Source: Pyrenochaeta sp. MPI-SDFR-AT-0127
Lineage: Eukaryota; Ascomycota; Dothideomycetes; Pleosporales; Cucurbitariaceae
Assembly: GCA_020747015.1 (NCBI GenBank)
Contig: JAGTJM010000029.1
Coordinates: 310,001 to 374,000 of the forward strand
Reading direction: 5' to 3'
DNA: 64,000 bases
The notes under the pieces are model-generated. The model was not told the origin of the DNA. It did not search any database and saw nothing but the letters and a program-made list of their open reading frames with translations. This document shows positions 23,036 through 33,745 of this stretch, piece by piece; position 1 is the stretch's first letter, and each line of letters opens with the position of its first letter. Position numbers and translations under genes: made by a program.

Positions 23036-26000
23036 ATGTGCCGCTACATCTACACTTATTTTTCGGTATGCCAACATGGCGAACTTACCAGGATAACCTA
23101 TTGCAACAAAGCGATAACACTCGGCCTGCCCCAGGAGTATGTATTCATCTTTGAGCCACAGCGTATCGTCTTATTAACTGCTGCAGCGACGGTCATCCAG
23201 CGGAACGCTCCAGTGCATACAACACGCTGGGTCGTCCACTTGACCAATTGTCTTCTCATACCCCAGCATCATCCGCAAACAAAAGCAGCTCTTCGCATTC
23301 GCATTTTCAGCAACAGAATCATATCATGTCCACACTCAGCTCATCTGAGGCCAACACACCCCTCGCACGGGACATTGCCGTGACAGCGCAATGTGAGCAC
23401 TTATCTTGTCAAGCAGCTTTAGCCCCAGGCTCCGCTTCTGATGATGGCCTTCAATCCGAACAAGCACACAGCATCATCAATGCTGCACCTACGTTGGATA
23501 CGCAAGGCTATAACGATCTCAACACAGACATACCACATAAGATTCAGTCAATATTGTCTCAGGAGCTCACTCATGATGGTAAGATTACGCATCTCATTCC
23601 TTGTTTCGAGTCATGTTGATTTTTCTGACGACCCCAAAGTGAATGGAGCCGAACATACACGCTCGCATAGTAAGGCTAATCGATACCCGTCCGAGTCCGA
23701 ATCCGATTCCAGAACTGTCCGAGGCCTATTAGAAGGGCAAAGTCGTCTCATTACCAAGAGTTACACAGTTGGTCATGGTGTACAAGGTCAACATAGTTCT
23801 CGAAAATCGATACCTTCCCAATGGCTTCCCAAAGGTAACGGCCCAATTCTTGCGACTGCTCAACGTGCGAAGGAGCGGTCAGAAAAGAAAAGCTCACAGA
23901 GTGGCTCACCAATCGAAGCCAAAACACTCCGAGGAACTCGCAGCTCAGTCGAGTTGGCCGTCGGACATGGCTTGGAAGGAGCAATATTCCTCACAAAGGA
24001 AGCTCTTGCTGCAGTCGAAAATTCCATGACCTCGCCTAAAGTTTCACGTAGCCCCAACAGACTCCATCAGTCACAATCGAGACCCTCATGGAAAAGCCCC
24101 ACAGGATCACCGCTACGAAGCAGCCCGCGTCAGCAGTCTACTCTCTCTGTCAACATATCTCCAACGAAGCCGGCGTTCCTCAAAGCGGAATCAAGTTCAG
24201 TAGGGTATTCGCGAGGACCTAGCAGCGCCGCAACTTCCACTAGCAAGAACTCGTTCCATACCGCAGAGGGCTCGCCAGTAAGGAGTCCTGTAGGATCGGA
24301 ATTGAGTTTCCAGTCGGCGGTGGAAGCCCCAGAAGGCATTGAAGTCCCATATTTTGATTTGACTGCTGACAGTGGTAACCAACAGGCTTCTCAGGACCTC
24401 AACAACATGATCCTGCCGCCTTTATCCGCAATGGCCGTGGTCAAAACGCGTTCGGTCAGACCAAAACTTGCACTCAAAATCCCACTTCCAGACCTTTCGT
24501 CCGAGAATGATCCTATTTCAGTATCCACATCGACTTTGAATGCGCTCAATACGGCCACAAGCATGAGTCCCAATTGCTCACCAACGCAGATATCTCGTAT
24601 TCCTCGCGTGACAGCTGCGCACAAGGCGGGAATTGTGCGGAGTGCCACCAGAGGAACTATCCTGGAGCAGAAACAATCCGTAAAGTCGCTCAGGTCTAGA
24701 AATCAAGCGCATCAGCAAGGACCATCAACAACGCTTGCACCTCAGTTACCTGCGTCGCATACGCTTGATGAAAGGGTCCCACAGGACTCTTGCCCAACCA
24801 ACAATCCAGGTACAATACCCATTATTTTCACGCATCCCTATTTTCATTGTGATTACAGCGTTAGCTAGTGCCTCCGAAACAGAGTATACTTACGCTTTGC
24901 TAGTCGAATTCCAATCTGAACGCGTCGACGATTTCGCGCTACACTTCAAGAGAATATCTTTGGCTGAACTCACAGACATTAGCCACAGTTGTGTCTCAGG
25001 AAATACCTCGAGAGCGACGAGCAATGCCACTGTAAATGCTCAATCAGCTCTTCAAGACCCAGTTCTTATGGATTCTGCCATCATATACAGCCGCAAGAAG
25101 TCTGATGCTTTTGGTACGACGCTCAATCACCTAACCAGCTTTCTGTCACTTCTTGTTGTGCCAGCTTACGATTCAACCTTAGGGATTTCAAAGAAAGAAA
25201 ATTCGGGCAATAGCACTCGATCAGCCGCCTGTAATCACTTGATCACGGTTAGTCATAACACGCGCCCAGCTCAACGTAGTACTGAACGGTACAAGCCTAG
25301 CATAGAGAGACAGGAGAAAGACAAACTCTCAACGCAATCGACTTTAGCTTCGGGTTTACGTGCGACTGCTCCAGATTTCGTTCCACAGACCGCTTCCATG
25401 TCATATCTAGGTGGATTTCCTACACAGAAGACGACGGCGGCTCAACCAAAGCCACTAATGGATGCAGTGGATCTGTCTGGCCTTGATATGCATGGCATTC
25501 CATGGATGTATTATATGTATCCTATCCATTTCGCATACGAGCAGGGCTTCCGCAACGGGCGTTGCAGGTCACCAAAGAAGTACAAACCCAAGAAGCCGCG
25601 CACATTAGCGAGATTGCATAATCATCACCTCGAACCTGGAATTACAGTCGCTGAGCCGCTGACAAAAGCTACTACAATGCATCTCTCTGAGCGATCGCAT
25701 CCTGAGGCCTCTATAGATTTGATGGTCCCTCCACCTATGCATACAGGTCGCCAGCAAGCATCAGTCGAGCGAGAAGACTGTCAGCCAGGTCTGAAACCCC
25801 AAACTTCGAAGAAAACGATAGCTTTTACCGAAGATTCATATCCTTCATTCTCTGCTCAGATTGATTTGATCACTCAACAGACTACACTGCAAAATTGTGC
25901 GAAGAGCATTACGCCTCATCTTTCAAATGTGGATCTTACCACGATTCGCAACGTCGGTTTTCCCAACGGCCCACGATACATGCATACTCCTAGTTATAAC

Positions 26001-26273
26001 ACAGCGCCTCGTCGCCATCAACGTCAAGGCTTTCATCATTCTGGAAATGGACTCTACAGCAACCGTGGCGCTGTTGGCGTGCCTGTGGACGACACAGTTC
26101 CATTTCCGAGTCCTGTGCCACCTCAAGGTCGACCAGAGGGACGCGTTCAAAGCGGCCATAAGCAGCGCGTTGGCTACACAGTGGGTGCAGAGGCTTGTGG
26201 TATCGTTGATATTGCATTCGCGGCAGAACGCGGTGGAGGTGATGCATGTAATGCGTGTGCGCCTGACCACTGA
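23036..26273 (+). CDS. Large disordered protein with N-terminal Cys/His motif
   Basis: Protein of about 1008 residues, function unknown. Exons: 23036-23136, 23187-23578, 23640-24809, 24859-25113 and 25165-26273. The first exon encodes M-C-R-Y-I-Y-T-Y-F-S-V-C-Q-H-G-E-L-T followed by Y-C, a short Cys/His pattern I know from the start of many uncharacterised fungal proteins. Its GTATGT donor and TTAACTGCTGCAG acceptor join in phase with the long frame, which supports the model. Most of the chain is Ser/Pro/Thr-rich and low in order. Two ordered islands stand out: I-P-W-M-Y-Y-M-Y-P-I-H-F-A-Y-E-Q-G-F around 25500, and a C-terminal G-A-V-G-V-P and V-G-Y-T-V-G region ending in C-x2-C. Intron 25114-25164 (51 bp, multiple of three, no stop) is predicted from GTACGA...CTAAC...CCAG and could be retained. 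Confidence 0.72.
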
Positions 26274-27618
26274 GTGGTCCCGAATCATGGAACAGAATAA
26301 CAGCATTGGATCCTCATTGAGCCCGCAAACCGAGACTTTTATTGGATTCAAGCAAGAGATCGAGTATGGGAAGAACAAGACGTATTGATAACGAAGGCGC
26401 TATTGGAGGATATGGACGCGAAGCACGAGTATTGGATAGCACTTGGAGTGACTAGGATAATCAGCAGAAGAGTATTGATAACGAGCGATGATAGCTATGC
26501 ATAAGTAATTGGAAACCATTATACTTCATCACGAAATTCTCTCGGGAATAATCATTAAACTGGAGGATAATCCCTGGTGCGCACTTACATACAGTTCTCT
26601 ACGATTAGTTGTCTGACCAATATAGGCGAAAGGAGGGTTTTTTCTGACCCTAAGAGAGTTTTTCGATGTGATCTGCTTGATTGTCTTAATTACTTGTGTA
26701 CAGAGTACGGTACGCTTTCCGTACTGACCTCGATCGATAATAGAGCTAATCGATATTTTAAATATTTGATGAGGTAAGGCAAAGCTGAGGTGTCTCAGTT
26801 GTACGCTTTGGCGTACAATTGGCCGCGGTAAGACCGCATAAGGGGTTACCGGATAACGGAGGTCTTCAGAGCTCATCTGGTTGACATATGAATGAGCACT
26901 TCAAAACTTCAGTGAATCCTCCTGCTGTTGCTTGTGTCGATTTTGAAAGAACAGCATTCAGCCCACGTCTCCGACTTCTTATGTTGCCGCTTAAAGAGGC
27001 TCTTCGGCATTTCGCATAATAGATACACGCCGGATTGAACAGATTTTCGCTCATGTACCAAGTTGAAAAGGCAGAGTGTGCATGATAACGCCAAGCGATA
27101 ACTCCATCCTCGTTGTTTCATACCCTCAATCAGATTAATGTTGGCGGGCTTGGGAATCCACACAACAATTGTTTGAAGCAATTATTAATGCTGGATGACG
27201 CCGAAACCCCAGTACCACAGCTGAAATGGCTAGTCCGTAATACTTGGCCGTGAGTGCATAAAATTTTCCAATTAGAATCAGCTAATAGGGGCGCGTTATG
27301 AGCGCAAGCAGAGTGATTGTTGTAAGCACGTGTATGGGTTCCCACAAATCTGGAAGTGCTTCGGCAGCTTACATAGTACTGGCAGTGAAAAATGCCTTTC
27401 AAAAAGTATTGCAGTTTCGAAGAGATGAGATGCCATGGATGGATCGATAAATAGCACTTGTTCCGCCGTTAGATTGTCTCTTGATCAGTGTCTAACATCA
27501 ATCTTTACCTTCGTTCACTTGTTCATCTTTGCATAGACCACTTTCGGTCACTTCCATTCTTTTCAGCCCTTATTTTCATCCTTTTGGGCTCATCTTTTGG
27601 TGCGGAACGCGTTTGATC
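26274..27618. other. Intergenic region with hairpins
   Basis: No gene supported. The interval 26590-26880 contains two short perfect hairpins (listed separately) in an AT-rich setting and may be a transposon remnant. The right part should hold the promoter of the secreted protein gene at 27619. Confidence 0.5.
26704..26818. repeat. Pair of hairpins with a shared TACGCTTT core
   Basis: Two perfect inverted repeats about 95 bases apart: AGTACGG/CCGTACT at 26704-26725 and TTGTACGC/GCGTACAA at 26799-26818. Both carry GTACGCTTT at or next to the loop. They could be ends of a decayed element or a structured 3' region. The palindromes are visible in the sequence; any role is unknown. Confidence 0.45.
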
Positions 27619-28899
27619 ATGCGTGGACAGTCATTACTCACAGCCATCGCGGCGACTGTAGCAATGGCTTCACCCGTGCCCAACCCTCAAGGCACAGGCA
27701 AAGGTGCAGACTCCTGCCCTTCGAAGGCACTAACACCGGCAACATGGACCGCCCTCAATATCGATAGCTTCCTTGGTGAGGTGGCGAAGAACTATACACA
27801 AACCACGACAAATAACGTCCAATCTGTCGCCGACTTCTTCGGAGCACCGAACTTTTTTTGCGGCCTTCATAGCTTTTGCAATGCCGGACAACCGTGCCTA
27901 CCTATTGAACTCCCAGCTTGGTAATTCATTGCACTCCATCCTCGTTGACGAACTCAAAGACTAACTCAGCACAGGTACGCGATGGTCGCAATCCAGAACT
28001 GGAACAACTACATGAACTCTTTGAATACTGCCATTGGTTTCGCGAGCTCCATCCTCTCTCTCAAGCTCCCACAAATTGTTCAAGACGTCTTCCCCGACCC
28101 CATAGACAACGTCACGCCCCTCGGAAACATGATGTCAATCGTCGGCGGCATGCTCAGCGTCGTTCCTGTGACTGGTGCCATCTCCACTGTATCCACTTCA
28201 GTGCAATTTGGTTTGGATTTCGTAAATGCCCGTCTCCTGCCCCCTGCGCCGACAGATCGCTTTCTTGTCTGGAGCGATATCGCGAGCTCAATGGGAGATG
28301 TTGTCAAGGAGTATCAGGCTGTGGTTTCACGCTCGATGACAGCCGTTCTGAATGCTGCCATCGACGATCCAGACAATGGGATCAACGGAATTATCTCCAA
28401 GGGCACCTTCCTAGGCATTAGCCAGAACTTCACACAAACGGATTTGCAAAGCGCAGTCGTCGATTCCATCACCATGAATGCGCTGGGCCTCGCCCTCCAA
28501 GCCCAAAGAGTCTTTGTAACTCGCTTTTCCAACTCTAAAGCCTGCAACGGCGAAAATGAAAACACGCTCTGTGTTAAAAATGACGGTTCCGAGACTTTCA
28601 CGCAATGGTCAATGCTTAGGAGATCGGGCAAGGCGAATGCCGGCAGCATGATTGACACGTCGAAAGTCCTTATGAATAAGTATGGCATGACGAAGCACGA
28701 GTTTCTGAAGGGGCCAACGGACTGCTATGACAAAAATGGTAAGACCCAGTTGACCAATCCATTTAATCGTGGAATGCCCCTCGATGCAAAGGCAGCGTGT
28801 GTTTTCAATGTCTTAGTTTGTGATATTGATAGTAGTAGGGGTATAGGGAGACAGGGGATTGTAGACTACTGTCAAAAGAACCAGGGTTTAGATATCTAG
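27619..28899 (+). CDS. Secreted protein of unknown function
   Basis: Two exons, 27619-27920 and 27975-28899, 408 residues. The 54-bp intron (branch CTAAC) splits a Trp codon to give P-A-W-Y-A-M. The start at the ATG for M-R-G-Q gives a clear signal peptide ending near A-S-P; an earlier in-frame ATG at 27529 would bury it. The mature part begins with a helical region, then F-F-G-A-P-N-F-F-C-G-L-H-S-F-C-N-A-G-Q-P-C, a compact Cys cluster. A hydrophobic middle (M-M-S-I-V-G-G-M-L-S-V-V-P-V-T-G) and further cysteines near the C-terminus (C-Y-D, A-C-V, V-C-D, Y-C) suggest disulfides. It resembles a fungal group of secreted proteins that I believe is annotated DUF7872; that name is from memory and unchecked. 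No enzyme motif is seen. Confidence 0.82.
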
Positions 28900-29659
28900 T
28901 GTAACGATCTAAGACGAAGCGCAACTACTATCTTAATAGAATTTCCTCTTCAACGCGGCTCGTTCTCTCAAGCTCACACCGCAGAGCGGTCTTTAGTGAC
29001 GAGCTTGACACGCCGGGCTTGCCCATGATATCGCTGGCCCACAAGTTGCGACGGAATGTACTGAAAGTGAGATACCTCAATTGTAGTTGAGAACCATCAA
29101 GGGAAATACTGTGTCGTATTCGAAGTTGTCAATTGGGAAGAGTTCTTGTGAAATGATGGGATATCTGAAGTTCAGACGTGAGCTGGGCGAGTGAATTTTG
29201 CTGTAAAGAAAGGAGTAACAGAGTCCTACTACCAAACACGTAGGTGTCCTGGCTATGGTTCTAAAAAAAATGTCAAAAGTCCAAACTCCATCTGTGTGCA
29301 GAGCTGAAAAGCTCTTGCCATGACCTCATCATGAGTGCAATCAGTCGTCCCTTCCTTTCTGACCACAGAACGAAGTTGTCGTGGACTTTGGCTGTAACAG
29401 ATATAGTGCTTTCGCATTGGACCGTGATCAATTGATTGCCTGAAACGAATTTGCCTCATTAAACTGGAGTCGTCGAAAATGAATGGTGCTGCGAGATGGG
29501 AAGTGTGCCTTCCGAAGTCTGGCGGCACTCTCGCGTACACAATCGACCCCCCAAGAAAACCGACAGTGCGTTCGTATATTATGTACTTGTATGCCGGCTA
29601 ACACGAAAAGGGTGGAGTGATATATGTACATGTACTTTACGGAGAGAGCTAATTTGCTG
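28900..29659. other. Intergenic, between convergent genes
   Basis: Lies between the 3' ends of the secreted protein gene and the F-box-like gene. Only short open frames; no repeat or RNA gene recognised. Confidence 0.5.
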
Positions 29660-30481
29660 TCATAGAGGTCCAAGCCCCATCTTCTGCAAGACGTTGACGA
29701 GATCCACCTCTACGATCTTATCCCAGCCTCTCTCTGGTCCCCAGGCTATGCGCTTCTGGTTTAACTTTGTTTCTTCGAGTAACCCATTCAATAGCGGGCT
29801 CGACTTGGAAACACTTGGATATGCATCAAACTCCACCTCACCGATGGAGGCAATCTGTGCGAGCAAGCCTCTTAGCAAGCTCACGCAGAATTCAGTGTAG
29901 AAGTTCTGCCCGACACGGAAGCCTTCGAAGATCTCGTTGGAGGCAGGATCAATCTCTACAAAGACCTTGAGCTTCCGTATTTTAGTGGCAGCCGCAAGAC
30001 CTAGTCGGCTGTCCACAACCCAGCCTTTCGGTGGTCGCGTGAAGCCTGGACCAAGCCGTAGCTCCAGCCTTGTAATGTGTGCGCGATATTTGCGAGGCAG
30101 CCAAGCGAGTAAAGGGTGCTTCCTGTTGATGTAGCGCCCGTGTATGGGAAACACACGGAATGTGTTGCGGCCGTAGAAGATGCGCGACGCTTCTTCGTGC
30201 ACGCGGTGGCTTACGAGGAACAAGCGAAGATTTGGAGCAATTACGCGCTGGTTCGTAGGATCGAGATCTATGGTCTTTGGGTAGAGGAGTAGGAGCTCGT
30301 ATATGCGAAGTCGCAGTTCGTAGGGCAGATCGAAGAAGCGGAAGGGCTGGCGCTTCAAGTTATCCTGGGGTTCTTCCTGAATGACTTGATTTACACCTGA
30401 CGCGAGAGCCATCTCGTCCTTGATGCGCATTTTGCTCATGCGATTGACCAAGAAGTCGACGCTCTTTGGCTTACGCGCCAT
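29660..30481 (-). CDS. F-box-like protein
   Basis: Single-exon protein of 273 residues from the ATG at 30481 (277 from an alternative ATG at 30493). The segment F-R-F-F-D-L-P-Y-E-L-R-L-R-I-Y-E-L-L-L is the F-box-like helix pair common in Dothideomycete proteins. It is followed by L-R-L-F-L-V-S-H-R-V-H-E-E-A-S-R-I-F-Y-G, the usual second block. The remainder is an alpha/beta region of unknown role. Such proteins may serve as substrate adaptors of SCF ubiquitin ligases; that is family inference. An 18-bp palindrome with a CRE core lies about 240 bases upstream. Confidence 0.75.
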   Translation of the reverse strand: MARKPKSVDFLVNRMSKMRIKDEMALASGVNQVIQEEPQDNLKRQPFRFFDLPYELRLRIYELLLLYPKTIDLDPTNQRVIAPNLRLFLVSHRVHEEASRIFYGRNTFRVFPIHGRYINRKHPLLAWLPRKYRAHITRLELRLGPGFTRPPKGWVVDSRLGLAAATKIRKLKVFVEIDPASNEIFEGFRVGQNFYTEFCVSLLRGLLAQIASIGEVEFDAYPSVSKSSPLLNGLLEETKLNQKRIAWGPERGWDKIVEVDLVNVLQKMGLGPL

Positions 30482-30493
30482 ATCGCCACACAA

Positions 30494-31257
30494 TGAGAGC
30501 TCACCAAAGCGATCACGTCGTCGCCTTGGGAGCGTCTATGCATCCATCGCGCCGCTCGTCCTTGTACGTATCGGTCGTTCGAAGGTATGAAGCGTAGCAA
30601 TGGCTTATGGAATGTCTCGGAGCTACGGGACCATCAGCCCATGCGAATGGGGCAGGCAGTTCTTGGGAGCAAAGATTTTCGGTCTCCCCAGCTTATGTCA
30701 ACTTCAAATTTATAGAGAAGAAAATTTGACGTCAAATTTCGTGGGTGCAACTTTCTGAAGAAAAGAAGAGAAGGTGGCGGCGTTGCGCGGAGTTTTATGG
30801 GAGGCGAGATTAGCCGAGGTTGGGCCTGACTGCGGGCTAGCCTCCAGGCTTGACAGAGTCGAACCTAGGTCAAATCGTTAGAAAGACATCAATCATACCA
30901 TCAATAGACTCCTTGTACTTCAATATGCCCAATGATTGAAAAACATTGAATGAGCACAATCCGGCCGGCGTGGCATCCTTTTTCCGACTTTGAGGACACA
31001 GACATCTTGCACTCTCAGAGCAGCTGGGACACGGGCTTAAGCATCACACTAGTGTAAGTGTATCAATTCTACAGGTAGCCGAACCATATGACGTAAAGTT
31101 CTTTGAGCAAAGTAACTTGGTCATACATGTTTTAGCATTCGCAAACGAAGAATTCGAATGCCAGACTACCTTATGAAGACGCGCAAATCAATCATTAAAA
31201 TCATTAAAAACATGACAGAACAAACGTTGATTGAACAACACCCTCGCACTATACATC
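30494..31257. other. Intergenic region
   Basis: Contains the upstream region of the F-box-like gene including the CRE palindrome, and the 3' region of the unknown gene at 31258. No other gene or repeat seen. Confidence 0.5.
30722..30739. promoter_or_regulatory. CRE-type palindrome (TGACGTCA core)
   Basis: AAATTTGACGTCAAATTT is a perfect 18-bp palindrome around TGACGTCA, the full binding site for CREB/ATF-type bZIP factors. It lies about 240 bases upstream of the F-box-like gene (minus strand) and about 520 bases from the 3' end of the next gene. The palindrome is visible in the sequence; use as a promoter element is inference. Confidence 0.6.
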
Positions 31258-32082
31258 TCAATCTTCCCCAACCACCCACTTCTGCTTGTCTCGCCAGATC
31301 ATCAACCCTATGACACTGTTTATACATAGGTCCAAAAAGGTCAACACCACATCTGGAGTACTATCGGATGACAAATACATGGCCTGAACATAATTGTTGA
31401 GTTCCAACCGAAGCATACGAATGCTCAAAACTCGATACTCAACCTGTCGAAGTGTGCTTTCGAAGTAATCATAGATAGCGCCGAATAAGACATCGGACAC
31501 TATCAACGCGATTGTTGTACTTTTGCCAGACACTTGGATTTCCGATTGACCAGCGAGCTCTTTGGTATTGGAAGCCCTGTCAGTTATGTGGCTTTTCAGA
31601 AGGGTCAACAACTGGCAAGTTTCGCGTCGACGGATTTGGAGCAACTGGTCGGTTTCCGTCAGAGAGCTAATGGCCAACAGATCTTCGACCACTGAATCTT
31701 CGGCATCATGTTCAGATTGCGGCGATGATGTATTCTGCGCCATCATAGGGGCTTCGAGCTCGCAACGACAAGGGGGCACTGCACGTTCATGATAGACCAT
31801 GCGTTGGCAGATGTCTTCTTGGCAGTGTATAATGCAATGCAATGGCTCCGTCTCTTCTAAAGTGTCTAAATCGCTTATCTGGAGGTCTGGAAAAGGCTCC
31901 ATATTGATGTCTTCATTAATACCCGCAAACAATGGCGATGGCGGAGGGACTGGGAGTCGAATCTTGCTGCTTGGAATCTTGGGGTGGGCTCGAAATTCCT
32001 GGTGCTCCATACGTATGAACGATTCGGCAGTTGTACATGTGTTATGGGCAGCTGAGATGAAATCCGCAGATGTGAATTTCAT
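31258..32082 (-). CDS. Unknown protein with H-C-x2-H-C motif (gene A)
   Basis: Single-exon protein of 274 residues; I do not recognise a known family. A Pro-rich N-terminal part is followed by E-P-F-P, then H-C-I-I-H-C at about 82-87, I-C-Q at about 91-93 and C-R-C at 105-107, spaced like metal ligands. The C-terminal half is helical, with T-T-I-A-L-I-V-S-D-V-L-F-G-A-I-Y and L-R-Q-V-E-Y-R-V-L-S-I-R, and ends with a W-R-D-K-Q-K-W stretch. The next gene on the same strand carries the same motif in the same order. There is no signal peptide. The arrangement resembles regulators with an N-terminal metal-binding part and a helical C-terminal part, but there is no proof of DNA binding. Confidence 0.65.
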   Translation of the reverse strand: MKFTSADFISAAHNTCTTAESFIRMEHQEFRAHPKIPSSKIRLPVPPPSPLFAGINEDINMEPFPDLQISDLDTLEETEPLHCIIHCQEDICQRMVYHERAVPPCRCELEAPMMAQNTSSPQSEHDAEDSVVEDLLAISSLTETDQLLQIRRRETCQLLTLLKSHITDRASNTKELAGQSEIQVSGKSTTIALIVSDVLFGAIYDYFESTLRQVEYRVLSIRMLRLELNNYVQAMYLSSDSTPDVVLTFLDLCINSVIGLMIWRDKQKWVVGED

Positions 32083-32356
32083 ATTGGAGTTATGGTGTTA
32101 GTTGTAGTATCGAGTTGAATTGAATGGTATTTGAGAGTATCTGACAAGTTTCAGTGAGTTTAATATAGAATTTGGGTACTGATAGCTCCCACTCAAGATA
32201 TGTAGTATATGTGACATTGTTGTTGTAAAATGTTGCCAAACTACATGCGCAACCAGAGTTCACTACCTAGACAAACCAAACAATGTGCAAGATGTTTTCA
32301 CTCAACACCGATTTTTCCACATCAGTAGCCATGTCAACATAGTCCCACTCACCCAG

Positions 32357-33745
32357 TCAGCTACAATCGGTTACAACAACTCCGCGCTTTTCATACTGCT
32401 CAACATCCCAACAAGCAAGTACACCAACCACTTCCTTAACAATCTCACTCATACGCTCGAGAACTGCTTGGACCCCGTCGTTATGTTCACTCATATTCAC
32501 TGTTCGTATCGCTATTGCGAATCGGTTGTTCATCTTCAAATGTTTGGGGAGACACCATCTAGACATCCACCACAACACCTCTATGCGCATGCAACCTTGA
32601 ATCTCTTTCTCAAGCTCTTGCACCGCTATCCGCCGCCGTTCGCCTGGTAAACACCTCAATGAGGTTTTGAAGTACATCGAAAGCTTGTTGATGAATGAAC
32701 TTGCGCTTCCAGCTGCTTTGATGTAGTCACTAGCGTCGAAAACCGTTGAGGGCGTGTATTTTTTGCAGCCGATAAGATGGAATTTAAAATCCAAGGCTCC
32801 CAGATTTACTAATTCACCAAGAATTGTAATAGTAGACTGTAAATCGATGGTGATGACATGGTTTCCATCCATACCCTGGTACAGTCGTCGTGCGCTTTCG
32901 ATGTCACTCCCAGTCACCCTTAAGATCGCGCTACTTGTAACCCGCTCGGCAGTGGAGAGTACTGCCGCCTTGAAGCATTCACACTTCGAGCTTTTGCCTT
33001 CAATATCTTTTACTTGCTGCCTATTCAGTCTGCAGATAGGATGGTTGCAGTGCAGGGCGCAATGCTGCTTGATCTCATCTGGAATCCCTGCGTCCCACGT
33101 GTCTGTGAAATTCGGAAAAGGCTCAATCTCCTTTGACAAAGTCGCTTGGTGATCCGAATGCAGTAGTATCTTAAAATCAGGTGTTTGCGACGGTAGTGGA
33201 TTGGAGGAAGAAGACACAACTAAAGCTGACGCTAGACCGAGTTGACGATGTCCATGTCGAATGTACTCATGTTGATCCTCTTCTCGTTGAGAAGAAGTAA
33301 CTATTTGTGTAAGGCTTTCCCTTCGACGTCGCAAGGAATGTGCTGAATCACCTTCTCGGCGGGGTTCGCGCTCTGTTGAAGAAAACCATTCGGCCGTAGT
33401 CACGGAATCGTGAGCGGTAGAGGACTCTTCGTATCCCTTACACTGGTCTTTGACCTCTATCCCTTCTCCAATTTTATTGATTGCACACATTTCTGGTAAT
33501 TCCAAAGACCTCTCTTCATTGATATCATTTGTCCCTTCCGAGAAGCGCACAATGGGCGAGTAAATAATTTGCCGTCGCTTTAGTACCAGTTTTGTTTCCG
33601 ACATTAATATCTCTCCTCGCTCCGACTTCAAATTCGCTTGTAAGATAGGCAAAAGTGAAGACGAATGTTGATGTGTCATGAACTTCGAAGGTTGGTGGCG
33701 ATATAGAGCTGTGAGGTCATTCAAATAAGACATTTTGGTACGCAA
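32357..33745 (-). CDS. Unknown protein with H-C-x2-H-C motif (gene B)
   Basis: Single-exon protein of 462 residues, unknown family, 274 bases upstream of gene A on the same strand. The first 200 residues are charged and probably disordered. At about 208-211 is E-P-F-P, then H-C-A-L-H-C at 228-233, I-C-R at 237-239 and C-E-C at 255-257: the same pattern as gene A. The remainder is helical, with I-D-L-Q-S-T-I-T-I-L-G-E-L and a Trp-rich segment (V-L-W-W-M-S-R-W). An alternative start at 33733 would drop four residues. The shared layout suggests an old tandem duplication that has diverged strongly, the second copy having gained or kept a long N-terminal extension. Confidence 0.65.
   Translation of the reverse strand: MRTKMSYLNDLTALYRHQPSKFMTHQHSSSLLPILQANLKSERGEILMSETKLVLKRRQIIYSPIVRFSEGTNDINEERSLELPEMCAINKIGEGIEVKDQCKGYEESSTAHDSVTTAEWFSSTEREPRREGDSAHSLRRRRESLTQIVTSSQREEDQHEYIRHGHRQLGLASALVVSSSSNPLPSQTPDFKILLHSDHQATLSKEIEPFPNFTDTWDAGIPDEIKQHCALHCNHPICRLNRQQVKDIEGKSSKCECFKAAVLSTAERVTSSAILRVTGSDIESARRLYQGMDGNHVITIDLQSTITILGELVNLGALDFKFHLIGCKKYTPSTVFDASDYIKAAGSASSFINKLSMYFKTSLRCLPGERRRIAVQELEKEIQGCMRIEVLWWMSRWCLPKHLKMNNRFAIAIRTVNMSEHNDGVQAVLERMSEIVKEVVGVLACWDVEQYEKRGVVVTDCS

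Noticed and set aside
25897..26388. Alternative frame at the end of the large disordered protein
   Set aside because: The main frame ends with a conserved-looking G-A-V-G-V-P and C-x2-C tail, so the other frame is a shadow.
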